From Phoenix dactylifera (taxonomy: Eukaryota; Streptophyta; Magnoliopsida; Arecales; Arecaceae): a DNA stretch of 64,000 nucleotides. The position numbers were made by a program, and so were the translations under genes. The notes beneath the pieces are model-generated. The model ran no database searches. It saw only the letters and a program-made list of their open reading frames with translations, and had not been told where the DNA came from. How positions within the stretch are numbered: position 1 is the stretch's first letter; the number at the start of each line of letters is the position of its first letter. The DNA lies in contig NW_024067736.1 in assembly GCF_009389715.1 (NCBI RefSeq), forward strand, positions 620,001 through 684,000, written 5' to 3'. This document shows, piece by piece, positions 1 to 19,729 of the stretch.

Positions 1-380
1 ATTAATTTCAACATCCATTTAATATTTGTTTCCATGTTCTTCGTTAAAAAATATGGATATATGTATATATATATCCCATCCAAGGCTGGTATTAATAGAA
101 TATAAGTAGATTTGAAAAAACATGATGTCAAGATCAACAAATTAAGAGACATATAATAGGAAATTTTCTTTTACACCAAATCAAATACTAGCATACATGA
201 AGGATATTCTTTTTTACTTGTTTGTAAAAGAATGTGAGCATATACAATAGAGTGTTTAGCCATCATTTCTAGTATTATTTTTCATTAGTATGTCACAGTA
301 TTCTCCTTCAAAAGAAAGATCACTATATAGGGATTGCTTGAGTTAGTTCCACAGGTACCTTTTTATGACCTTCCTATGTG

Positions 381-387
<7 letters not shown>

Positions 388-440
<53 letters not shown>
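388..440. repeat. (TA)n microsatellite
   Basis: This is an uninterrupted run of about 25 TA units in AT-rich intergenic DNA. It has no coding content and is probably length-polymorphic. Confidence 0.9.
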
Positions 441-442
<2 letters not shown>

Positions 443-534
443 CATGCTAATTGTATCTGTTGAAAGATCTTTTATTATCAGAGTACCAGATGCTGGTGGT
501 AGTCAAACTCATGACATCTCTATGGGGACAGAGG

Positions 535-795
535 AGTTAATTAGATATGTGAGCTGACCATATGTTTTTGGAGGGTGATTCATTGATGGTGATAGGCCAT
601 TTTGAGACAGAGGCAGCCACTATTGAATATTGATGGGCTTTTCAAGAATCATGCGCGCCTTATTCAATTCCACGCATCTTTATCATAAGGCTCGGAACTG
701 TGAATTAATTGGTTAGGGTTCCATGATATTTCGGGTTTTTTTTATTTTATTGAATGCATCCATATTAGAAGGGTACGAACCTTCTGGGTTGGCCA
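535..795 (+). mobile_element. decayed LINE 3' tail (RNase H relic)
   Basis: Around 570-600 one frame reads FLEGDSLMVIG, matching the LEGDS-x-x-VIG motif of the RNase H domain of the LINEs found further along this window. The segment runs to an A-run at 794-805. Frames are broken throughout, so it is an old fragment. The call rests on one motif plus the A-rich end. Confidence 0.4.
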
Positions 796-964
796 AAAAA
801 AAAATAGAGTGGTGCTCCCCAGCACCACTTAAATTCCCACTCGTAACGCGAGACTTTATCTTTTCTCTCACCTAACTATATATTTTTCACCTAACCATCT
901 GTTTCACCTAATCATATCCTTCCTATCACATGACTATATATTTTAAATATATAGTAAAAAAATA

Positions 965-1436
965 CTTATTTTTTTACATAAATATCTTCCTAAATATTAA
1001 TTTTGTATAAATAAATATCTTCATAAATATCTTCCTAAATATTAATTTTCAAAATTGATATATATATATATATCTTAGTAAAATACTTGTTTTGCTATTC
1101 CGTCTATTTTTTATTTTTATTTTTGCATGTATAGCTACGCCATCTAACGCCGTTAAAAAATTAATAGTTTAAAAATAAAATAATTAAAATATTCTTAATG
1201 GGTAGATGTGCCAAAAAAAATATTTATAAAACAATCGGTAAAATAGTAATTTTAAAATTTTATTTTATTTTTAATTAAAATAAATATTGTTTTTTATTAA
1301 TAATGTTGGAAAAATCGTTATATTAGAGATAGTTGTGCAAAAATAGTATTTTATGATGATACAGAAATAAATATAAATTTTAAGAAGGTATTCACTTAAA
1401 TTTAAAATTTTAGAAGGATATTTTTGTAAAAAAATC
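965..1436. mobile_element. long-TIR MITE-like / Mutator-like repeat, copy 1
   Basis: Both ends carry inverted versions of a motif resembling TTTACATAAATATCTTCCTAA (left) and GAAGGATATTTTTGTAAA (right). An internal block (about 1085-1165) with TTTTGCTATTC and CCATCTAACGCCGTT recurs inverted at about 54535-54595 in a second copy. No transposase is encoded. The long AT-rich terminal inverted repeats point to a Mutator-type or foldback element, which is an inference. The flanking 806-964 and 1437-1694 are AT-rich and show nothing else. Confidence 0.45.
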
Positions 1437-1959
1437 TAAATAATAATTATAACAAATTTAAATTATTTATTTTTTAAAATTTTGATTTAGTACTATTAAA
1501 TTATCAAACTTTTAAATTCAACCGACTCAAATTCTAGCTATAAATTTTGTCACCACCAAATTGTCACCTAACGTCACATAAGGTATGATCCGAATTAAAT
1601 AAATATAAAAAATTAATAATCTAATTATATTAAATTAAAATTTTAAAATAAAAAATAGAATTTTTTACATGATTACTTCTATGAAAAACCTATAATGACG
1701 GTTTCGCCGTTCGGCTTCCGCATAAAGAGAGCAAAATTCCACCATAAGGCAAGAAAGCAATTGAACGATTTGATCTCTACCAAAAACGGCAAAAAAAAAA
1801 AAAGTAACGGAAAGGATAAAAAAAGCGAAAGGAATAATGCTAAAAGGAAAGAAAGAAGGCCATTAGCACAGCGAGGACAGAATCCGGCTGCTCCTTCTTC
1901 TTCTTCTGCAAGAAGCCATCGGCCGCCTATCTCGCCGCTGTCGTTCGCCTTCTAAACCA

Positions 1960-2302
1960 GGCAAGCTTAACCGAAACCCTCGCTCTTCTCCCTTCACCCC
2001 TCTCTTCTCTGGGCTTTTCTAGGGTTTTGGTGGAGGCATTTCATCCGTCGATCTCACTGCGGTTCTTCTCGTGTGATCGAATCTTTTTCAATCTCCTCGA
2101 CGGATCTCGTTTCTTGATTTTTCTTTTTTCTTCTTTTTTCCCTTCGAAGAAGTTATTGGGTGATTTCTGGAACGCTGATTGCATTCTTTAATTCAAGAAT
2201 CTCTATTATGTCTGGAAAAATATGAGGAAATCGTTTCTTTTTTAATATTTTGATTTGAATGGCTTTATTAGAGGCTGGAAACCGCGAGGAGAAACAGGAT
2301 TC
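1960..2302 (+). promoter_or_regulatory. probable 5' UTR / proximal promoter of SPMS
   Basis: The stretch before the SPMS start is rich in CT runs (about 1980-2030), typical of plant 5' leaders, and it carries the AGGGTTTTG type of motif seen near many plant transcription starts. I see no convincing TATA box, and the exact transcription start cannot be read from sequence. Confidence 0.4.
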
Positions 2303-9934
<7,632 letters not shown>

Positions 9935-10125
9935 TTCTATCACAATATGGACAACAGGAAAGTTAAAGATTGAAGTTTGCTGAATAAAAAACTTGTAGAA
10001 GTGATGCAGGGCGTATTGCATGATGTTGTATCCGACAAGCAGTTGGTTTGGGAAGCATATGGAAACGTTTGGACTACTGGTTCTATGGTGTACAATTAAT
10101 TTTGATCATTGGCTAGCCAATAGTA

Positions 10126-10131
10126 AATAAA
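10126..10131 (+). terminator. possible SPMS polyadenylation signal AATAAA
   Basis: A perfect AATAAA lies about 190 bp downstream of the SPMS stop codon and upstream of the LINE nest. Plant polyadenylation signals are loose, so this is a candidate only. Confidence 0.5.
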
Positions 10132-10236
10132 ATGAGGCCATATTGTGTGCGAGTGTGATATTTCTTCGTTTTCTCCTTACCAGTTATCTTCTCATTTAAA
10201 ATGTCCGGTTGGAAGTTCGGAAATGGCATTTTCTGG

Positions 10237-10405
10237 ATTTTTTTTTTGGTTGCAAGGAAAGCCAATTAATTACGAGGGAAGGGGTTCCCCAAGCATCCGG
10301 TGGAGCAAGATGGGGAAAACCTCCGGTCCGGTTGGACTTCCTCACTGGCTACATTCGCTAAGAAGTCGGCCAGAAGGGGGGAAAACCTCCGGTCTAGTTG
10401 GAGTT

Positions 10406-10407
<2 letters not shown>
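10237..10407 (-). mobile_element. 3' end of an old decayed LINE, split by a younger LINE
   Basis: The minus strand contains ADFLANVAS-like codons followed by a T-run at 10237-10247 (the poly(A) of the old element). A 66-bp segment starting GGGGAAAACCTCCGG is repeated in tandem from 10312 and 10378. The second copy is cut by the younger LINE and resumes at 16928, where the same ADFLANVAS reading appears. The old element continues upstream in 16928-17490. Confidence 0.65.
10393..10407. repeat. target-site duplication of the LINE (3' side)
   Basis: TCTAGTTGGAGTTCC is identical to 16913-16927 on the other side of the element. A 15-bp perfect duplication is typical of L1-type target-primed insertion. 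Confidence 0.93.
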
Positions 10408-10454
<47 letters not shown>

Positions 10455-10477
10455 TTTTTTTGCTAGCAACGGACATA

Positions 10478-13400
10478 TCATACTACACGGGTACGAATAC
10501 ACCCAGCAGAATCTGCAAACAAAAGGTCCCGGAATGCACCGGGCAAGTCATCCACCCCAACCCATAGGGTGCTTCCTGAGTGGTTCGCCACATACGACGC
10601 CACCCAATCAGCTGCCCCATTTGCCTCACGGTATATATGCCTAGCCTGAAAAGTACACCCCTCCCTCACCATCAACCATATATCACGGAGCAAAGGATGA
10701 GCCCCTCCACCTCTGTGGGGGCCCTGTCGGACCCAGCCAATCACCGTGGTCGAGTCACCCTCCAAGAGAATGGAACTCGCCCGAAGTACATGTCGTGCAT
10801 ATCGTAAGCCCATCCAAGCCGCCCGTAGCTCAGCCCCAGGGACCGAGGTGTCAAAGATCTGACAACCCCCTGCTGCCACCGTGCTGGAACTCGGCCCCCT
10901 GATAACAAACCCTGCTCCTCCCCTCCTGCCACCATCCCGGACCGAGCCATCAAAATTGACCTTGAGGAAGCTTAGGGGTGGGGGCTCCCAGGTGAAAAAC
11001 ACCGTATGAGAGGCTGCCAAAGCAGCATGGGAGCCCCAGATGTCCTGAGCTGTCAAAGGTCTATGATCCGGACCTGCCTGAAGAATCTCAGCTGCCTGTG
11101 CCCGCGCCCGCTCCATCACAAATCGTGGGGACAGGCTAGGCTCACCAAAAACTCGGGCGTTCCTGGCCAACCATATCTGATAGACTATGCAGGACGCCCT
11201 AATGGCCACAGAACGCATCTGGTGGGAACCGGACCACCCTCGGACCTCCTCTAGAAAATAGTCCCTCCGCCTCCATGCAGCCTCCGGAAGCCCAGAAAGT
11301 CTCCAAGCCGACTGCGCCCAGACACACTGGAATAGTACATGGTCCGTCGACTCCTCTGTCTCACAGGACGGGCATAGAGGAGGAATGCTAACTCCCCGTC
11401 GGCTCAGCACCAAGCTCGTCGGCAGTCGATCCCAGGCTACCTTCCAGAGGAATAATGCAACCCTCTGGTGTAGCCCAAATCTCCAAACCCAGCCACAGTC
11501 CCTCCCCAGCTCCGACTCCTGCTGAATAACCCGAGAGACATCACCAACCCTGACACTGGCTGTACAAGTGGTGCTCCATACCCTAACATCCGGACCTGCT
11601 GATCCCGGGACAGGGAGGGCCCGTACCCGCTCAGCTAAGTGCTCCCCGAATAACTGACCCAGCCTGTCCTCATCCCACCCGGCCTCCCCAGGCCTGAAGA
11701 GATCGTACACTCGGAGCCCAACAGTCTCCTCATCGCTGATCATCGTCGGCCACAGCCTCAGCGGGAGTGCGTCCACCCAAGGGTCCTCCATCACATCAAT
11801 GCTCCGTCCGTCGCCTATCAACCACCTAGTATGTGTCAAAGCCATATGCATATACCTCCCAACCTCCCGCCACATGAAAGACGCCCTCCGGCCGCCCACC
11901 ACCTGGCCTACTGAGCCAGCCCGACCATATCTCGCTATCATGGCCTGACTCCAAAGCCCGTGTGGCTCCAGAACAACCTACACTGCTCGTCGCGCCAGGA
12001 GTGCCTCACGCCTCGCCAAAAGTGACTGCACCCCCAGGCCCCCCTCCCTCAGAGGCAGACAAACTCTCCCCCAGGCAACCAGGTGTACCCCCTGACCCCT
12101 CCCAGAGGAGCCCCACAGGAAGCTGCGCATACTCCGCTCTATCCCTGCCAACACCGTCTTCGGCACAGTAGTATGGGCCATAATGTAAACAGGCATAGAG
12201 CATAAGACAGACCTGATCAACGTCAACCTGCCCATCATGGAGAGTGACGAGGCTCTCCAGCCCTCGAGTCTGCTCCGCACCCTCTGCACCAAAAAGGAAC
12301 ACTCAGTCGTCCGCAGCCTCCTCCCTGTGATGGGAACTCCCAGATAGTCCAATGCCCCCTCCTGCTCCCGCATCTCCAATATCGCTCTGATCTCGTGTCT
12401 GACTCTCCGCTCCGTGCTCGGACTGAAGTGAATGGAAGACTTTTGGCAATTGATCCTCTGTCCAGATGCCGCACAATACTCCATCAAAACCCTCCGGAGG
12501 GCTCGCGCATCCCTCACCCTCGCCCTGACTAGTAGCAGGCAGTCATCTGCAAAAAGGAGGTGAGAAATAGGGCGAGCTCCCGGGGCTGGGCTATAAGCAG
12601 CCAACTCCCGGTTCTCGCTTGCTACATGTAAAGCTCGAGATAGTGCATCAGAACATATGATGAACAGGTAAGGGGATAGAGGGCACCCCTGACGAAGCCC
12701 TAGAGAAGCTCGAAAGAAGGGCGATGGCGTACCATTGACCAAGATGGAGAATCTAGACCCCTGCACGCAGCCAAAGATCCAGTCAATCCAGGTCTGATGG
12801 AACCCAAAGCTCTCCAGTGCCCATCTAAGAAAATTTCATCGAACACGGTCATAAGCACGCTCCATATCCAGCTTCACTGCCATCAAACATCGCCTCCTCG
12901 GGGCCCGCTGTAAGTCTCCCATCATCTCCTGAGCTAGTAAGATGTTATCTGAGATACTCCTCCCTCCCACAAACGCACCCTGCTCCGGACTGATAATGCT
13001 AGGCATCAAGGCCTTCATCCTCCCTGCCATAATCCTTGCCACTATCTTATACAAAGTAGTACACAAACTAATAGGCCGATAGTGGCCCGGCTCCGACGCA
13101 TCCTGACGCTTCGGAACCAGAGTAATATAAGTAGCCTGCCAATCATCTGCCATCACCGCCCTGCTAAAGTATAGCTGCACTGCCTCCACCACAGACCACC
13201 GGATGATGCTCCAATATCTCCGAAAGAAAAAAGGTGGGAATCCATCCGGTCCAGGAGCCTTGTCCTCTGCTAAGGCCCATACAACCTCCTGCACCTCTCT
13301 AGCTGACACTGGCTGAATCAATGCTTCATTATCACCCTCCTCAATCCTAACCGCCGGCCTAGGGAGCTCACCAAGCATATGTGCCCCCCCCCACCTCCGT

Positions 13401-14624
13401 CCATCTAGACCTGAAGAAGTCGAACATCACCTGCCTCACTGCCGAGTCCCCCTCCACCCGCTGACTCGCCCCAACTCTCAGAGATCGTATCATGTTCCTT
13501 TGCCTCCTGATGATCGTCGATCGATGAAAGAAGCTAGTATTTCGATCTCCCTCCCTGACCCACTGTGTCCTCGACTTCTGCCTCCAGAAGATCTCCTGCT
13601 GATGCAGTAACGAGTGATGAGAGGACAAGTGACGCCGTAGGTCTGCCATCTCATCCTCCTCCAGCGCCCCATCTCGATCCTCTCTTCCCTGAAGTTCCGT
13701 AATCAACCCCTCCACCTCCTCAAGTCTCCGAAAGATGTTGCCCACAACCTCCCGGTTCCATCTGCGAAGGCGTCTTTTAGTAAGCTCCAATCTGCGCGAC
13801 ACCCTTTGCATGGCGTCTCCATGCACTGGCATGCCCCAGACCCCCCTAACTATTTCCCAAGATTGGGGGTACGACAGCCATAGCTTCTCAAATCGGAATG
13901 GACTATGGTGGCTGGAGCACGGATCTGTAGAAATCAAAAGAGGACAGTGATCTGAGGCAACCCGAGCAAGGTGACTAACCTGGTATGATGGGAAGCGCTG
14001 GATCCAGTCCGAAGATGCAAGAGCCCTATCCAGCCGCTCCCATACTCGCGCACGTCCAAGCTGGTTGTTACACCAAGTAAATCGCGGCCCGGAGAAGCCA
14101 AGGTCCACAAGGCCGGCATCATCAACAAACTCCCGAAACTCCCTCCTGTCCACTGAATCAGAGTAGGCCCTACCACCCCGTTTCTCATTAGGGCTAAGAA
14201 TGCAATTAAAGTCCCCCACCACCACAGTCGGGACTCCCTGAGTCAACAAACCGGTCAGCTCACCCCAAAGGACTCTCCTCGACCGGTAATCAGTACTAGC
14301 GTACACCCCACACAGGACCCATGGTAGCTCATTCGGTTCTGAGATGACCATCACCACCTGCTGAGCACAATTACGAAAGACATCCACAGAAGCTACCCCT
14401 CGCCTCCACAGCATCAAAATACCACCAGACATACCCTGAGACTCTACTACAAAGGAATCCCACTCAAATTCTATGCGTCGCTGCACTCGACGCAACCCTT
14501 CTCCAGACACCCTCGTTTCACAAAGAAAGCAGATCTCTGGGGAGTGAAGCTGCACTAACCTTTTGAAAGTAGACATGAATGAAGGCTTGGCCGCCCCCCT
14601 ACAATTCCAAGCTAAAATCTTCAT
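10478..14624 (-). pseudogene. ORF2: LINE ORF2: endonuclease, reverse transcriptase, RNase H (inactivated)
   Basis: Reading from 14624 downward: an APE-type endonuclease with WNCRGA, LCETRV, VVGDFNCI and ASDHCPL motifs; reverse transcriptase with KAPGPDGFPPFF, YRPISL, LDMERAYDRV, GLRQGCPLSPYLF and the catalytic FADD; a zf-RVT Cys/His region (CPSCETEESTDHVLFQC); and a plant-type RNase H (VNFDGS, LLEGDSTTVIGW, ANGAADWVA). Breaks: a frameshift near the C9 run at 13384-13392 just after the endonuclease; an in-frame TGA at 12836-12838 directly after AYDRVR; an in-frame TAG at 11978-11980 between RT and zf-RVT. Its ATG overlaps the ORF1 stop as ATGA. The domain order is complete, but no full-length protein can be made. 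Confidence 0.93.
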
Positions 14625-16729
14625 TTAACACTGTGGGATGAGGTGTGGCCCTGTCTACTCGGGCTTCCCACAACATGTGCAGTCCCATCCTGCTTCACCA
14701 AATCTCCCTCTCCCTGAATTGCTGCACGTAGCAAGTCCACTATCTTCCCATGCTCTTGAATAGGAGAAGTGGTGCTCTGTCCCATGCCCCCTAATATTCC
14801 CCTCATCACCACCCCCGCAGAAGACGATGGGGATTGCCTTACCGGAGCTGCAAGCGGGCTGAGGGATTCCTCCACATCCACTGTTTCCTTCTTCCCCTTC
14901 CCCTTGTCTCTCTGACCCTTCAAAGAGGATGCCTTCCCCTGCGACCCCGGTACCGGAAGCAACTCCCTCCGCTGTTGCAGGTCCATCGCCACCTCCTTCC
15001 CTTTAGCTGGAGCACTGCCGCCGTTGTCAGCCACGACCGCACCCGGGAGTGGAACCTCGCCTGCTGCCATCATCGCACTCGCCACAGGTATGCCCTCCTC
15101 CGCTTGTCGGGTCCCCGCAGCATCAGGAACGGCTGGGCCACCGCCCGTCTTCGGACGGCTGGGGGCTCTCGCCGGCGGCAGGGAGGCACTCCGGAAGTGC
15201 CTCCGACCTTCCTCCCTCCGGCGTAGTCGAGGGTCTTCGAGAGAAGTCGAAGACGCCGACCGGGCCAACTGAGTCAACCCAGCCCTACCCACTCCCGATC
15301 CACCGCTCCCTTTAGCCGGACTTCTGACTCGTTTCAACGAGCTTTTGCCCTGTCCATGGGCCAGCCCAGTCGCAGTAGCCAGGCTCTTTTCCGCCAGGTC
15401 CAGCCCGTCACCGCCAGTGTGGGTCAGGCCCAGAATAGTTCCCAGCTCCGTTCCCCCCTGTTGTCCCACGAAACTGGTTGAACCCGACCCTTTAACAGAG
15501 TCCAGGTCGGACCCTAGCACCCCACCGAGTGGGGTCATCTCGGCTTCCGTCGCCGGAACACCCTTCGTCTTCATCTCCGGCGATCTTCTCCTAGCCAGTT
15601 TAGTGGGTTTTTGCCATCCGTCTGTATCCGTGGGTGACACCAGGACGTTCGGCGCAGCAGTAGGAGACCTCGGCTCCGACTCAGGGGGGTGATCTCGCAC
15701 CGGCACAGTCTGGCCAACCTTCGTCACGTTGGCCTTCTTCATAGGCTTACTCGCCTTCGGCTGCCATACCTTGGATGTTGTCAACCACGGGCCGAAAGGC
15801 AGCCGACTCCCCGAGTCATCTCCCTTCTTCAACTCAAGTACCGACTCCTGGGGGAGGTTCTCCACCTCGGTTTGCTGGGTGCGAAGATCTCCCAGATCTT
15901 CGGGCGTCGCCGAAGCCGTAGGAGGAAAGGGGCATGTCCCCTCTTCGTGCCCCAGTCGGGCACATTTAAAACAGAACCCAGGCAGGCTTTCGTAGCGGAA
16001 AGCCTGCCAATGTAGGTCGGATCCCACCTTGATGAAAGTTCCCGGCCGGAACGGCGCACCCGCATCCACCTCCACCTTGACACGGGCGAAGCCAAGTTTC
16101 CGACCCTCGTCGGTGACTTTGTCCAGCGCCAGTGGTCGCCCAGCCTTCGCCGCAATACCCCAGATCGTCTCCTTCGACCAGTATTCCGTCGGCAAACTTG
16201 GCAACCGGAGCCATACCACTGTTCTACCCAACTGGTTGGTCCCCGGCACAAAATTTGGCCGCCAGCGCTCCATGGCCAGTAGCTAGCCAGCCACCAGCCA
16301 AGGTCCACCTTCCATGGCCGCCTCCCGGTCCTTCTCACACCGGAAGCGGAATGCAAAGGTCTCCTCCGCCATCACAAACTCCTCAACATCATAGTCAAGT
16401 TTTCCGGCAGCCCGCAACTCCCGGCTGATCCATTCCGCCGGCACACGCCTACCCAGGCTGCGCATGATCACCGCAGTATCACGCCACGCCGCCCTGGCCA
16501 CCTCCATCCTCTCCGGCGAGAACTCAACCACATCCGTGAAGCGCCGTTTCAGGGCTTCCAGTTCCGCCGTCGTGATCTGGTGGTTGGTCCATACCGGCTT
16601 CCTCGACGACCCCTTGACCACATTCGCCCACGTCGTGCTCTTCTCCGCCGCCTTTGGGTGGGATTTCTCCCCTGTCTCACCCAAGTTCGCCTCCCACTTC
16701 TCCGACTTCTCAGCCCCCACCGTTGCCAT
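14621..16729 (-). pseudogene. ORF1: LINE ORF1: DUF4283 / CCHC RNA-binding protein (one nonsense codon)
   Basis: ORF1 proteins of plant L1 elements coat the LINE RNA. I place the start at the ATG opening MATVGAEKSEKW, giving a leader of about 183 nt. The N-terminal part holds the DUF4283 region (AAMEGGPWLVAG at its end), then an in-frame TAG at 16283-16285. The same frame continues at once with MERWRPNFVPG and a CX2CX4HX4C zinc knuckle (CFKCARLGHEEGTC), followed by a long low-complexity Ser/Pro/Gly-rich tail. The last codon overlaps the ORF2 start. The nonsense codon is the only lesion I see. Confidence 0.9.
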
Positions 16730-16912
16730 CCTCCACACACTATCTCCTGTTTGGTAAAATGCGCCACTGGTTACACGATTTCTAAAGCATGTCCCAAGGC
16801 CTCGTAACCCCCCCTTCACTCACACCAGGCATTTGGGAGAAAGTCCCACCCACCGCACGAAAATCTGCGCACCTAGGGCACAACTCCCAAGTCACTCACT
16901 CTCTCTCCCCGC

Positions 16913-16927
16913 TCTAGTTGGAGTTCC
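16913..16927. repeat. target-site duplication of the LINE (5' side)
   Basis: This is identical to 10393-10407; it marks the 5' boundary of the LINE. Confidence 0.93.
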
Positions 16928-17490
16928 TCGCTGGCTACATTTGCTAAGAAGTCCGCTACCTGGGTTGTTTCCCGTTAAACATGGATACAGCTGAAGTATG
17001 CCATTGAAGAAGAGTCTTCTGATATTCCTCAAGGTTGGATGTTGAGATGATGCCCTCTGGCCTCTGATCCAAAGCAATCAATCACCTTCTAAAATGATTA
17101 TATCACTCTACAAAGTTCAGTTCTCACACCATGCGATGCTGCCATGAGCTCTGCGATTGGAACAGTGTTAGTAAATAGGAACGGACGAAAATTGGAGAAT
17201 TTGACCTTCATGATTCCGAATTACATAGCCAGCTCCAGCTCCAGAAGTGTGCAACAAATTAATCTAGATGAATCCTGGTGGGGGCTTTCAATATCGGCCC
17301 CTGGATGCCAGTCCTTCGAAGTTCCAGACATGTCCAACATTCTTTTCCATTCAACAGCGGAGAAGCGAGCTCTTCTGAGAATCTCTGATGGCTCGGTAAT
17401 TTGGTTCTGAAAGACTTCCTCGTTTCGAAACTGCCAGAGCGGTCCATAACAAATATGCGCAAGAAAGGACTGCTTTAGGAGGCCCATGAT
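16928..17490 (-). mobile_element. decayed LINE, zf-RVT/RNase H part (host of the younger LINE)
   Basis: On the minus strand the downstream linker of zf-RVT is readable (FRNEEVFQNQITEPSEILRR), followed by GYVIRNHEGQIL, IAELMAA and LEGD of an RNase H fold, then ADFLANVAS. Several stops and small shifts interrupt it. The order and spacing match the corresponding part of the intact LINE, so this is an older 5'-truncated copy whose 3' end is at 10237-10407. The next 200 bp (17491-17689) show nothing I can name. Confidence 0.7.
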
Positions 17491-17689
17491 TTTTACCCTC
17501 TACAGATAATGGGACTGAAGCATTTTACAGTGTCTGGTAATACTGATTAAGAGGGTTTGAATATGTTCATAGTTAGCGTTTTGCAGAATCTGGTAATTCT
17601 AATTAATAGGATTTCAGCATGCTCATTAACTATGAAGTGCTGCTCTCCCAATTATCAATATGGGGGGTGTGGTAAGTTCGCTACATTAT

Positions 17690-18697
17690 TGATAGGGGGC
17701 AAAATGGATCGTCCTGGTTAGGACACGGGACCACCCCATTCCGGCCAAGCAGACCTCAGCGCCGACCAGGCTGAATATCGGTCCCGCTAAGAGCCAGTCC
17801 GATCTTGGATTTCGCCAAAGGTCCAGCCGACCTCGTCTGTATCACTCCGCTGCTACAATCTGCAGCAACCTCTTCTGGTGCTTATAATGACGTTCCGGAC
17901 TCGAGCTCGGGGCGCCCTGCTACGTCGACTGCAAGTCGAAGAGCTTTCTCGACTGCAAGGATAAACGACGACACACCGCGGCCCGAGCCTAGGGTGCCTA
18001 ATACGACGACGCGCCCCGGCCCGAGCTCGGAGCGCGCCATAAACGATGTGCCTCGGCCAAGTTCGGGGCACCCCATACGACGACGCGCCCCGACCCGAGC
18101 TCAGGGCGCCCTATTGAGCAGACCTCAAAGTCAAGAAGGCTAGGCCGATCTCAGAACCCGCCAAGCCGACTTCACCGAATATTTGTCGTGGCCTCCATGT
18201 TGGCCCGACCTTAGCGCCCTGCCAAGTGGGCAAGGCCGACCTCAGCCCCCGTCGAAAGTCGAGCTGACCTCGATCCCCGCCGAAGGCCGAGCTAGTCTTG
18301 CCCAGTACGCGCCGCGGCCATGCCCTGCGGCAACCTCACCGCACCATGCTTTGCTTGATGGCCACGCGTGCAGGAACAGCTCAAACCGTGTGCCTCAAGC
18401 AAGCCGTGGCCGCACGCCACCTGACCAGCGCCATCTCCTCCCATGATGAGGACGGGCCATACCTCCGCCACCTGCTGCGGGGACTACAAATAGCCCCATC
18501 AGGTAACGCCTGAGGACCTTTTGGCCAACAAAAACTCCATGCTAACTTAAGCATCGGAGGGCTCTCACTAGAATCACCGGTGAGGCTTTGTGCAGGTTCG
18601 TCAGCGTCCAGCAGGCGGAGTCCCTTCATCGACTTAACCAACAGCTCCCCCGACTCCTCCGGCGTGGCCACCCTCGGGCCAAATTTGAACCACAACA
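17690..18697 (+). mobile_element. LTR-like region of a Tat-type Ty3/gypsy remnant
   Basis: The segment begins TGATAGGGGGCAAAATGG and ends ACCACAACA, directly followed by TCTGGCGCTAGAG, the kind of primer-binding-site context seen after gypsy 5' LTRs. It contains GC-rich repeats (17880-18115) of the type GACGACGCGCCCCG...GAGCTCGGGGCGCC that recur at 19730-20040. I could not find a matching 3' LTR, so the left boundary is tentative. Confidence 0.5.
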
Positions 18698-18839
18698 TCT
18701 GGCGCTAGAGAAAATGTTTGAGCCATGATCATGAGGCTAAGGAGTCACGGAGCTTTAAAGACATCGAGGCATTGGGTACCGACTTCCGACAACTCGCTTC
18801 AAAGTCCACCCCCTGTGGCACCTGCACCGGCAGACCAAA

Positions 18840-19480
18840 CCCCTCAAGTCCAACTAGAGCAGTTTAATCTGCTCGTTCAGCAAGTTTAGATACTCACTGC
18901 AGCCGTTCAACACCTCCAGCAGGCAGTAGCCCGGCCTGCACTCCCTCCTCGCGAGCACGAGTCCTCGGGACGGTGCTCGCAATGTCACTCCCCTACCACG
19001 CGGCGCACAATGGCCGACGAAAGGGAGTGCAACCGACCAAGGAGTAGATCCCTCCGGCACAAGAAAGATCTTCCTCGGCCCAAGAGCCCAACTCGCCCGA
19101 GGTCTCCCCTCCAAAAGCTCGAGAAGTACATTCCCCTTCAGAAGTTTGGAAAGTATACTCCCCTCACATCCACCCGGGCAGAGATTCTCATGGAGATCGA
19201 GGGTCGCGGCTCCCTCCAACCCCCATCAAAGATGTGACCGTCGGAGTTGCGGAAGTGCTCGGGCCAATTCTGTCGCTTCCACAAAGATCACAGCCATGAT
19301 ATGGAGGACTGCTACCAGCTCCGTGATGAGATCGAGGCACTTATCCGCCGAGGCCTATTGGGTTGGTTTGTCTGTGGTCAAGCCGACCGGAGGGAGCCCG
19401 AGGAACAGACCCCAGAGCCGCGCGAGGGGCAGAACGACAACTGCCCCATTGCGGGCACCATCAACACCGTAGCTATGTAT
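18840..19480 (+). pseudogene. gag: gypsy gag remnant with CxxHxxxxHxxxxC-like motif
   Basis: Starting after the PBS-like site, the frame reads VQLEQFNLLVQQ, a basic Arg/Pro-rich stretch, TSTRAEILMEIEGRG, then FCRFHKDHSHDMEDCYQLRDEI and LIRRGLLGWFV. The CRFHxDHxHDxEDC block followed by QLRDEIExLIRRG is characteristic of gag in plant Tat-type Ty3/gypsy elements. A TAG interrupts the N-terminal part, at least one frame change occurs near 19235, and the frame ends without reaching protease. No reverse transcriptase or integrase follows anywhere up to 23580, so the element is non-autonomous. Confidence 0.7.
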
Positions 19481-19729
19481 CCTACATGTTGGCTGCTCCT
19501 TGACCTCGGAGGGCAGTGGCGAAGGCCTCATCCCTACCAGCCCGAGTCTAGCGGCCCGGGGCACACAAGCTGCAACACCTCGATGGGACTTTAGTCCCTC
19601 GAAGTTGAAGCTCTGGGGATCTCAAAATATATTATCAATAAAAATTATCTTCTGGAACTTCTTTGAAGCAATTCTGAAATGCCTTAATGGATTTGACATG
19701 CTTCGGTTCTCCACGACATGAGTTACATA

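Larger units (their letters stand above)
10408..16912 (-). mobile_element. near full-length L1-type LINE (6.5 kb)
   Basis: The element is bounded by a perfect 15-bp target duplication and ends in a poly(A) of 46 nt plus a short impure extension, seen as T-run 10408-10461. It has a 5' leader of about 180 nt, ORF1 (DUF4283 plus CCHC) and ORF2 (endonuclease, reverse transcriptase, zf-RVT, RNase H). The 3' UTR between the ORF2 stop (10478) and the poly(A) is only about 16 nt. Coding lesions are few (one nonsense in ORF1, two nonsense plus one frameshift in ORF2), so the insertion is fairly young but not autonomous. It inserted into an older LINE in the same orientation. Confidence 0.95.

Noticed and set aside
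1695..1955. Basic 86-codon frame upstream of SPMS
   Set aside because: It is Lys/Arg-rich low-complexity sequence with no homology I recognise; it probably spans promoter and untranscribed DNA.
10145..10644. Frames containing poly-Phe or poly-Lys across 10408-10461
   Set aside because: These read through the LINE poly(A) tail and are not genes.
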